Origin: an uncultured Tissierellia bacterium
GTDB lineage: Bacteria; Bacillota; Clostridia; Tissierellales; Peptoniphilaceae
NCBI GenBank assembly: GCA_902489375.1
Contig: CABTZP010000082.1
Span: 1-6,008 of the forward strand
Direction of reading: 5' to 3'
DNA: 6,008 bases
Position numbers and translations under genes: made by a program. The notes below the pieces were generated by a model that saw only the letters and a list, made by a program, of their open reading frames with translations, had not been told where the DNA came from and ran no database searches. Position 1 is the stretch's first letter, and the number at the start of each line of letters is the position of its first letter. Of the stretch, positions 1-5,664 are shown one piece after another.

Positions 1-1149
1 CAGGCTTTAATCAATGTAGGATTAGAAATCATTAATCCAAATATCTTTTTAGTATCCACCTTGCTGCTTTGTTCTATCGTCTCATTATTTACCGGGACCT
101 CATGGGGAACGATCGGAACTGCGGGAATAGCCATGATGGGCGTTGGCGCCGGTTTAGGGATGCCCCCGGGATTAACCGCCGGAGCTATTATTTGCGGCGC
201 TTATTTCGGCGATAAAATGTCCCCCCTCTCCGACACCACGAATATGGCGCCGGCCATTTCCGGAGCGACGGTGACCGAGCACGTCCGTCACATGGTCTAT
301 ACAACCGTACCAGCCTATGTCATTACCGCGGTGATTTTTTTAGTATTAGGCTTTAAATACAATGTCGGCGGGGGAGATCTGAGCAGTGTCAGCCAGTTAA
401 CGGGAGCGATCAAATCCGTTTGCAAAGTGGGCTTTCCCGCTTTCATTCCGGCCATCTGTGTCATTACTCTTCTGGTCATGCAAAAGCCGGCCTTCCCCTC
501 CATCTTTATTGGCGCTTTAATTGGCGTTGCCATTGCCGTCTTCTATCAGGGAATCGATTTAAACGAGGCGATTAAAAGCATGTACTTTGGCTTTTCGGGA
601 GAGTTTAACAATGACTTTTTAAATAAGCTGCTGAACCGAGGCGGCATGACCAGTATGTATGAGCTTACCGCCATTATGATTGCCGGCTTAGGCCTGGGCG
701 GTTTGCTGGATAAATCGACCATCCTGCCGACTGTGTTAAACAGGGTGGGAAACCACATTCACTCCGTTGGCGTTCTTACGGTCGTCACCATGCTGGTCAG
801 TTATTTAGCCTACGCGGTTGGCGGCTCCCACGCTTTCACACACGTTTTGACGGGGACCCTAATGAGACCCTTGTATTTTAAATTCAACTTACATCCTAAA
901 AATTTATCGAGGACAATGGAGGACTCCGGCACCTTAATCGCGCCGGCCATCCCCTGGGGAGGAAGCGCGGTGTATTGTGCGACGATGCTGCAAGTTCCGA
1001 CCATGACCTACCTTCCTTTCCTCTTCCTCACCTTTATTGTGCCGATTTTCTCCATCCTTTACGGCTTCACGGGAAAGTTCATTGAATACATTAGCCCTGA
1101 GGATGCGGAAGGGAGATTTAAGGAAGACTTAGAGGAGGCGAAATTTTAA
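1..1149 (+). CDS. nhaC: NhaC-family Na+/H+ antiporter (5'-truncated)
   Basis: Integral membrane secondary transporter. The open frame runs from base 1 without a start, giving 382 residues; NhaC proteins are usually about 450-480, so roughly 80-100 N-terminal residues lie outside the window. Many hydrophobic segments are visible. Family-type motifs are FTGTSWGT (about residues 30-37 of the visible part), GAYFGDKMSPLSDTTN (66-81, with acidic and polar residues expected to line the ion path) and a later DSGTLIAPAIPW (308-319). The C-terminus is a short charged cytoplasmic tail. An internal TTG at 61 is not the start, because homologous sequence continues upstream of it. The stop overlaps the next ATG by one base (TAATG), implying translational coupling with the CoA-transferase. 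The family includes Na+/H+ exchangers and MleN, which exchanges malate and lactate with H+/Na+. Transport of the acid made by this operon is therefore possible but unproven. Confidence 0.93.
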   Translation, partial: QALINVGLEIINPNIFLVSTLLLCSIVSLFTGTSWGTIGTAGIAMMGVGAGLGMPPGLTAGAIICGAYFGDKMSPLSDTTNMAPAISGATVTEHVRHMVYTTVPAYVITAVIFLVLGFKYNVGGGDLSSVSQLTGAIKSVCKVGFPAFIPAICVITLLVMQKPAFPSIFIGALIGVAIAVFYQGIDLNEAIKSMYFGFSGEFNNDFLNKLLNRGGMTSMYELTAIMIAGLGLGGLLDKSTILPTVLNRVGNHIHSVGVLTVVTMLVSYLAYAVGGSHAFTHVLTGTLMRPLYFKFNLHPKNLSRTMEDSGTLIAPAIPWGGSAVYCATMLQVPTMTYLPFLFLTFIVPIFSILYGFTGKFIEYISPEDAEGRFKEDLEEAKF

Positions 1150-2108
1150 TGGAGCGAATCGATAAAGTCATGACCGTGCAAGAAGCGGTAAAACGATATG
1201 TCAGCGATGGAGATTGTCTGACGATCGGAGGATTTACCACCAACCGCCGTCCTTATGCCATGACCCGGGAAATCATTCGACAGGGAAAAAAGAACCTGAT
1301 TATTGAGAGCGGATCAGCTGGCGGAGATGTCGATATGCTCATTGGAGCCGGCTTAGTCCAAGCAATCAATATTAGCTACATTGCCAATTCAGGATATACG
1401 AATGTTTGCCGGTGCTTTCGAAGAGCCATTGAACAGGGAACGCTGCCATTTGAGGATTATTCTTTAGATGTTCAAAACATGATTTACCATGGAGCGGCCT
1501 TAGGACTTCCTTATGTTCCCTTAAAAAATATGTTGGGTTCTGATTTGGAAAAAAAGTGGGGGATTTCAGAAGAAGAGCGAAAGTCTTATCCGAAACTTCC
1601 TGCGAAGAAATTTATCATCGCTGAGGACCCCTTCCATAAAGGCAGCCGTTTGTGTCTGGTGCCGACCCCTAAAATTGATGTCGCGCTCATTCATGTTCAA
1701 GCCGCCTCACCGGATGGGACCGGTCAGATTGAAGGGCCCATGTTCTCCGATGTAGACATTGCCATGGCGGCAAAACATACCCTGATCAGCTGCGAAAAGC
1801 TCGTTTCCAATGAGGAAATTCGAAAGGAGCCGGATAAAAATTTGATTTCCGGGATTTGCGTAGATGCCGTTGTCGAAATTCCCTATGGCGCGCATCCTTC
1901 CCAGTGTTATCAGGTCTATGATTACGACGCGAATGCTTATCGGGACTATGACCGGGCCAGCCATGATCAGGAAAGCTTTGATGAGTATGTCAAAAAATAT
2001 GTTCAGGTCAGCCATGAAGAGTATTTAAGCGAAATCGGAGAAGATCATTTGAAGGAACTGAGGATTGATCCAAAGGTCGGTTATGTGATAGGCGCAGGAA
2101 CCAGATAG
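1149..2108 (+). CDS. gctA: Glutaconate-type CoA-transferase, subunit A
   Basis: Alpha subunit of a class I CoA-transferase, a cytoplasmic heteromer that moves CoA between an acyl-CoA and a free acid. At 319 residues it matches the roughly 320 of Acidaminococcus fermentans GctA. From memory it also shares long blocks with it: GGFTTNRRPYA (about 27-37), AGGDVDMLIG (57-66), ANSGYTNV, EDYSLDV, ALGLP, ASPDGT, and YGAHPSQCY (246-254) followed by YDYD. The ATG is preceded by AGAGGAGG (1131-1138) with a 10-base spacer and overlaps the stop of the antiporter gene by one base. The catalytic glutamate is in subunit B, encoded 11 bases downstream. Known substrates of close relatives are glutaconate, 2-hydroxyglutarate and acetate. 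The neighbouring oxoacid oxidoreductase makes succinyl-CoA or another acyl-CoA an alternative. The family is secure; the substrate is inferred. Confidence 0.93.
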   Translation: MERIDKVMTVQEAVKRYVSDGDCLTIGGFTTNRRPYAMTREIIRQGKKNLIIESGSAGGDVDMLIGAGLVQAINISYIANSGYTNVCRCFRRAIEQGTLPFEDYSLDVQNMIYHGAALGLPYVPLKNMLGSDLEKKWGISEEERKSYPKLPAKKFIIAEDPFHKGSRLCLVPTPKIDVALIHVQAASPDGTGQIEGPMFSDVDIAMAAKHTLISCEKLVSNEEIRKEPDKNLISGICVDAVVEIPYGAHPSQCYQVYDYDANAYRDYDRASHDQESFDEYVKKYVQVSHEEYLSEIGEDHLKELRIDPKVGYVIGAGTR

Positions 2109-2112
2109 GGAG
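2107..2112 (+). promoter_or_regulatory. Ribosome binding site for gctB; decides start
   Basis: AGGGAG overlaps the last two bases of the gctA stop codon. It lies 7 bases from the ATG at 2120 but only 4 from the in-frame GTG at 2117, so the ATG is the better start. The two candidates differ by one residue. Confidence 0.7.
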
Positions 2113-2119
2113 AGAAGTG

Positions 2120-2881
2120 ATGGAATACACAAAAAAAGAAATGATGGCGATTGCGCTTTCCAGAGAAATTCAGGACAGGAAGACCTATATTATCGGGACG
2201 GGCCTGCCTTTGATTGGCGCGATTTTGGCGAAAAACACCCATGCGCCGAATGTACGCCTTTTATTCGAATCCGGCATCGTTGGAGGAGATCCAAAAGAAG
2301 TCGCTACCAGCGTATCGGATTTGCGGCTCTGTCATGAGGCGTCAACTTTCTGGCCTCCTTATCGGTATGTTGGCTTTCAGTCCTTGGTTGCGGATTCCGA
2401 TCTGATTGAAGCCGGATTTCTTGGCGGCGCGCAAATTGATCCCTATGGGAATCTGAACTCCACTGCCATTGGTGATTACCTCCGCCCGACCACCAGGCTT
2501 TCAGGCTCTGGCGGAGCCAATGGCATTGCCACCTATTGCAATACCGTCATTGTCATGAAGCACCAGAAAAAACGGTTTGTGGAGAAGGTGGATTATTGCA
2601 CCTCCCCCGGATGGATTGATGGACCTGGCGGAAGAAGCCGGATGGGTTTAAGGGAAGAGAAAGGCCCGAGAGCCGTCATCACCGATTTAGGCGTCTTTCG
2701 CTTCGGACCTGATAAAAGGATGTATCTGGCGGAATTTTTTCCGGGAGTAGACCCAAAAGAAATTCAGGAAAATACCGGTTTTGAAATTGACATTAGTAAG
2801 GCGGTCGAGTCCGCTCCGCCAACCAGGGAAGCCTTGTTCATTTTGGAAGAAAAGGTGGACCCGGGCCGAATGATGACCTGA
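2120..2881 (+). CDS. gctB: Glutaconate-type CoA-transferase, subunit B (catalytic)
   Basis: Beta subunit of the CoA-transferase, carrying the active-site glutamate that forms the enzyme-CoA thioester. With the ATG at 2120 it has 253 residues, against about 266 in A. fermentans GctB; the C-terminus is shorter, ending soon after DPG. Visible motifs are GTGLPLIGA (about 26-34), FESGIVGGDP (49-58) with Glu50 aligning with the catalytic Glu54 of GctB, GGAQIDPYGNLNST (102-115), GSGGANGIA (129-137), SPGWIDGPGGR and ENTGF near the end. The retained glutamate argues for a true transferase rather than the related ring-cleaving hydrolases such as IpdAB, in which that residue is absent. The stop TGA is followed nine bases on by a second in-frame TGA (2888-2890). 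Acyl specificity cannot be read from the sequence. Confidence 0.93.
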   Translation: MEYTKKEMMAIALSREIQDRKTYIIGTGLPLIGAILAKNTHAPNVRLLFESGIVGGDPKEVATSVSDLRLCHEASTFWPPYRYVGFQSLVADSDLIEAGFLGGAQIDPYGNLNSTAIGDYLRPTTRLSGSGGANGIATYCNTVIVMKHQKKRFVEKVDYCTSPGWIDGPGGRSRMGLREEKGPRAVITDLGVFRFGPDKRMYLAEFFPGVDPKEIQENTGFEIDISKAVESAPPTREALFILEEKVDPGRMMT

Positions 2882-2967
2882 AAGCGATGAAGAAAGTGTG
2901 TAAAAAGAGTAAAAAAGAGTAAAAAAGAGTAGGAAAGAGCAGGGAAAAGAAGAGAGAGGAGCTGAAA
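2882..2967 (+). other. Purine-rich spacer between CoA-transferase and oxidoreductase genes
   Basis: This is the only sizeable gap in the operon. It is almost entirely A and G on the plus strand, with very few C and scattered T, so it cannot form a stable hairpin and holds no intrinsic terminator. I see no convincing -35/-10 pair. It contains a 10-bp repeat and ends in AGAGGAG (2955-2961), six bases before the ferredoxin ATG. The likely role is an unstructured leader favouring ribosome loading on the oxidoreductase genes; that role is inferred. Confidence 0.6.
2901..2940 (+). repeat. 10-bp tandem repeat with phased A-tracts
   Basis: There are four consecutive 10-base units. The first is TAAAAAGAGT, the next two are identical (AAAAAAGAGT), and the fourth is degenerate (AGGAAAGAGC). 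A weaker fifth unit may follow to 2950, and a very degenerate one may precede at 2891. The A-tracts of 5-6 bases recur every 10 bp, close to one helical turn, an arrangement known to bend DNA. Units of 10 bases also place stop codons in all three frames (TAA at 2910, TAA at 2920, TAG at 2930). The repeat lies in non-coding sequence. Confidence 0.8.
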
Positions 2968-3165
2968 ATGCATATTGTTGAAGTGAATAGAAAGTACTGC
3001 AAAAAATGCGGAGTTTGCATTTCTTTCTGTCCAAAGAAAGTGCTCGAAAGAAATGAAGACGGAGGCCCGATCGTAGCCTGTATAGAGGATTGTATCGGAT
3101 GCAAGATGTGCGAGATGCATTGCCCAGATTTTGCGATCGTTGAAAGGAGCGCGGACAATGAGTGA
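2968..3165 (+). CDS. korD: 2-oxoacid:ferredoxin oxidoreductase, delta subunit (2x[4Fe-4S] ferredoxin)
   Basis: Small ferredoxin-like electron-transfer subunit of 65 residues. It has two complete [4Fe-4S] motifs: CxxCxxCxxxCP at Cys11, 14, 17 and 21, and the same pattern at Cys42, 45, 48 and 52. Both are bacterial-type 8-iron ferredoxin clusters, expected to pass electrons from the catalytic subunits to free ferredoxin. The start is set by AGAGGAG (2955-2961), six bases upstream of the ATG. The 3' end overlaps the alpha-subunit gene by eight bases, which links its translation to the rest of the complex. The delta-alpha-beta-gamma order is the usual one for KorDABC and VorDABC clusters. A stand-alone ferredoxin is the alternative, but the overlap with the alpha gene makes this unlikely. 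Confidence 0.92.
   Translation: MHIVEVNRKYCKKCGVCISFCPKKVLERNEDGGPIVACIEDCIGCKMCEMHCPDFAIVERSADNE
3143..3149 (+). promoter_or_regulatory. Ribosome binding site for korA; decides start
   Basis: AAAGGAG inside the end of the ferredoxin gene lies eight bases before the ATG at 3158. It sits downstream of the in-frame TTG at 3131, which would add nine residues unlike the family. The ATG is therefore chosen. Confidence 0.75.
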
Positions 3166-4294
3166 ATATCGTTTTATGCAAGGAAATGAGGCGATGACCG
3201 AAGGCGCGATTGTTGCGGGAGCTAGATTTTATGCCGGTTATCCCATCACCCCTTCCAGTGAAGTCGCTGAATCTTCTTCCCGGAGACTGCCGCAGGTTGG
3301 CGGAATATACATTCAAATGGAAGATGAAATCGCAAGTATGGCGGCAATTATCGGGGCATCCATTTCGGGGAAAAAATCATATACGGCAACCAGTGGCCCC
3401 GGCCTCTCTCTCATGGCAGAAAACTTGGATGTTGCGGTAATGGGTGAAATTCCCTGCGTTTTAATTGACGTGCAAAGGTCAGGCCCTTCAACAGGATTAG
3501 CGACGAAACCGGCTCAGGGGGATGTGATGCAGGCGCGTTTTGGCACCCACGGCGATCATTCCATCATCGCCCTGTCCCCTTCCAGCGTACAGGACTGTTT
3601 TGATTTGATGATTCAGGCCTTCAATTACGCCGAACGGTATCGGACTCCAGTCATTTTCTTAGCGGATGAAATTGTCGGGCATTTACAGGAGCAGGTGGTT
3701 TTAAAAGACGAATCTGAGGTGGAAATTGTTGAGCGCAAAAAGCCGACTTGCAAGCCTGATGAATATAAGCCCTTTGATCATTCGGAGGGTTTAGCCCCTC
3801 TGGCTTCCTATGGCGGTGAATATATCTTTAAGGTGAACGGCTCCATGCATGATGAGATGGGAAGACCCTGCGCCATTCCCGCCAATGCTGACCGCAAAGT
3901 GCGTCACTTAAGCGAAAAGATTGAAAATCACAGGGACGAGATCACCATTGTACGCGAGTATCGCCTGGAGGATGCGGAATATGCCTTTATTGCCTACGGC
4001 GGAGTTGCCCGCTCAGCGCTTTCGGCCATGCAAAAGGCCCGGGAACAGGGAATCAAAGTTGGCGTGTTGCAGGTGGTGACGCTTTGGCCCTTCCCCGTTC
4101 GTGAGGTTGAAGCACTGATGAATCAGGTAAAGGCAGTTGTTGTACCGGAGCTGAATTTAGGTCAGTATGCGGGCGAAATTAAAAAATATAACGAAAAAAA
4201 TATTCCGGTTGTATCCGTCAACCGCGTAGACGGACAGCCCATTCAGCCCAATCAGATCGTAGAGAAATTGCAGGAGGTCATCCAATCATGTTAA
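3158..4294 (+). CDS. korA: 2-oxoacid:ferredoxin oxidoreductase, alpha subunit
   Basis: Alpha subunit of the thiamine-diphosphate enzyme that oxidatively decarboxylates a 2-oxoacid to acyl-CoA and CO2 while reducing ferredoxin; cytoplasmic and oxygen-sensitive. It has 378 residues from the ATG, normal for KorA/VorB-type proteins. The N-terminal pyrimidine-binding domain shows GYPITPSSE (27-35), MEDEIASMAAIIGAS (54-68, with the conserved Glu57), TATSGPGLSLM (76-86) and VQRSGPSTGLAT (105-116). A transketolase-C-like domain II follows from about residue 270 (EYAFIAYGGVARSA, LQVVTLWPFP). It overlaps the delta gene by eight bases and the beta gene by seven. 2-Oxoglutarate (giving succinyl-CoA) is the default substrate for this subfamily; branched-chain or aryl oxoacids are possible. 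The gene symbol follows common annotation of this family and does not imply a proven substrate. Confidence 0.92.
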   Translation: MSEYRFMQGNEAMTEGAIVAGARFYAGYPITPSSEVAESSSRRLPQVGGIYIQMEDEIASMAAIIGASISGKKSYTATSGPGLSLMAENLDVAVMGEIPCVLIDVQRSGPSTGLATKPAQGDVMQARFGTHGDHSIIALSPSSVQDCFDLMIQAFNYAERYRTPVIFLADEIVGHLQEQVVLKDESEVEIVERKKPTCKPDEYKPFDHSEGLAPLASYGGEYIFKVNGSMHDEMGRPCAIPANADRKVRHLSEKIENHRDEITIVREYRLEDAEYAFIAYGGVARSALSAMQKAREQGIKVGVLQVVTLWPFPVREVEALMNQVKAVVVPELNLGQYAGEIKKYNEKNIPVVSVNRVDGQPIQPNQIVEKLQEVIQSC

Positions 4295-5091
4295 GGGATT
4301 TTTTACTGGAAGAGAAACTACCCTTGTTCTGGTGCCCTGGTTGCGGCAACGGAGTGGTATTACAGTCAGTTTTAAGAAATATTGATAAACAGGGATGGAC
4401 CAAAGAAAATACCGTCGTGTCGACGGGCATTGGCTGCTGGGGAAAAGCAGATGACTATGTCACAACCAACTCATTCCATGGGACCCACGGAAGAGCCCTT
4501 GCCTATGCCACCGGAATTAAATTAGGCAATCAGGATTTAAATGTCCTGGCTTTAATGGGCGATGGAGATGGCATTACGATCGGCGGAAACCACCTGATTC
4601 ACGCAGCGAGAAGAAATATTGACATCACTGCCATCATGGTCAATAACCTGAATTACGGCATGACTGGCGGACAGTATTCCGGAACTACTCCCATCGATTC
4701 CATTACTAAAACCTCTCCTTATGGCCATGTTGAGCAGGGTTTTGACGTTTGCTCGGTCGTGAAGGCATCCGGGGCAAGCTTTGTGGCCAGAGGAACGGTA
4801 TACGATATTGTTCAGCTCAATTCTTTGATTGACAAGGCCATGAAACACAAGGGATTTTCATTCGTTGAAGTCATTTCAAACTGCCATATTCATTATGGGA
4901 GATCAAATCAAATGCCAACGCCCGTCGCCCTGCTCAAATGGATTAAAGAAAATACAATTGCCTATTCACGGGATATGGATCTGGAAACAGTGGGGAAAAA
5001 CAAGATCGTTACAGGGATTTTTGCAGACAGAGATCAGGAAGATTATGGCACCCTTTATAACAGGGTCATTGAAAAAGCGGAAAGGATGTAA
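4288..5091 (+). CDS. korB: 2-oxoacid:ferredoxin oxidoreductase, beta subunit (TPP-binding)
   Basis: Beta subunit, binding thiamine diphosphate and the catalytic [4Fe-4S] cluster; 267 residues. Four likely cluster cysteines are visible: Cys16 and Cys19 in CPGCG, Cys50 in STGIGC, and Cys199 in SNCHIHYGR. GTHGRALAYATGIKL (65-79) is the usual family block. The TPP/Mg motif starts at GDGDG (91-95) and ends at the NN pair (119-120). It is followed by YGMTGGQYSGTTP (123-135). In bona fide 2-oxoglutarate enzymes such as mycobacterial KorB I recall YGLTKGQ here, while GMTGGQ is common in 2-oxoisovalerate-type and many clostridial enzymes, so specificity is left open. The ATG is preceded by AGGAGG (4272-4277) with a 10-base spacer and overlaps the alpha gene by seven bases. 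Confidence 0.92.
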   Translation: MLRDFLLEEKLPLFWCPGCGNGVVLQSVLRNIDKQGWTKENTVVSTGIGCWGKADDYVTTNSFHGTHGRALAYATGIKLGNQDLNVLALMGDGDGITIGGNHLIHAARRNIDITAIMVNNLNYGMTGGQYSGTTPIDSITKTSPYGHVEQGFDVCSVVKASGASFVARGTVYDIVQLNSLIDKAMKHKGFSFVEVISNCHIHYGRSNQMPTPVALLKWIKENTIAYSRDMDLETVGKNKIVTGIFADRDQEDYGTLYNRVIEKAERM

Positions 5092-5093
5092 CG

Positions 5094-5645
5094 ATGGCAA
5101 ATCAAATTGAAATTACCATTAGCGGTGTTGGCGGTCAGGGATCGGTAACCTGCGGAAACCTGATTGCGAAAGGGGCGGCGATTCATGATCATAAAAAAGC
5201 AACCCTTTCTTCTGAATACGGGGTTGAAACCCGGGGAACCTTTGCGAAATCCGACGTCATTATTAGCGATGACGAGATCTATTTTCCGGATGTGACGGAG
5301 CCGAATTTGATTATTTGCCTTCATGAAAAAGCCTATGAAAGATATTCCGGCCATATGGATTCCAAAGCAATCATGATCTATAATTCGGATGTCATCCAGG
5401 CAAATGAAGCGTATGCGGATCAGGAAAAAGGCATCCCCATCACTCAGCTGGCAAAAGAGCTTGGAAATCCTGCCGTGATCAACATCTTAACCATGGGCAT
5501 CATCGTCGGTTATACAAACTGCATTTCCGTTGAGGCGGCCAAACAATCCATCCGTCTTTTCTTTGAAGGCAAGGAGAACCTGATCGATTTAAACTTCCGA
5601 GCTTTTGATCTTGGCGTTGAAGAAGGAAAAAAACAGATTCAGTAA
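5094..5645 (+). CDS. korC: 2-oxoacid:ferredoxin oxidoreductase, gamma subunit
   Basis: Gamma subunit (POR/KOR gamma domain), which in the family contributes to binding CoA at the active site; 183 residues, typical length. It opens with a short strand and GVGGQG (11-16), then YGVETRGT (42-49) where most relatives have E-x-RGG, so the last glycine is replaced by threonine here. KSDVIISDDEIYFPDV follows in the usual place, and NPAVINILTMGIIVGY in the C-terminal half matches the helix before the end of the domain. The ATG lies two bases after the beta stop, with AAAGGA (5081-5086) seven bases upstream inside the end of the beta gene. It completes the four-subunit enzyme encoded here. Family assignment is firm. 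Confidence 0.92.
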   Translation: MANQIEITISGVGGQGSVTCGNLIAKGAAIHDHKKATLSSEYGVETRGTFAKSDVIISDDEIYFPDVTEPNLIICLHEKAYERYSGHMDSKAIMIYNSDVIQANEAYADQEKGIPITQLAKELGNPAVINILTMGIIVGYTNCISVEAAKQSIRLFFEGKENLIDLNFRAFDLGVEEGKKQIQ

Positions 5646-5664
5646 CCGCGAGAGGAGTAATAGG

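Noticed and set aside
1707..2015. Minus-strand open frame of about 100 codons inside gctA
   Set aside because: Antisense shadow of a strongly conserved coding region; no plausible product.
2117..2119. GTG start for gctB
   Set aside because: Only 4 bases from the Shine-Dalgarno core; the adjacent ATG at 2120 has better spacing.
2891..2950. CRISPR-like or mobile-element-related repeat
   Set aside because: Units are 10 bp and contiguous with no spacers, and no cas, transposase or inverted repeats are nearby.
2882..2967. Transcription terminator or new promoter between gctB and korD
   Set aside because: The strand is nearly all purine, so no stem can form and there is no T-tract; no recognisable -35/-10 pair was found.
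3131..3157. Upstream TTG start for korA
   Set aside because: The Shine-Dalgarno sequence lies downstream of this TTG, and the extra residues are only the ferredoxin 3' end read in another frame; the ATG at 3158 fits the family start.
2687..3316. Long minus-strand open frame of about 209 codons over the gctB end, the spacer and the ferredoxin gene
   Set aside because: Its Phe/Ser/Leu-rich middle is the complement of the purine-rich spacer, it has no recognisable domain, and it lies opposite well-supported genes.
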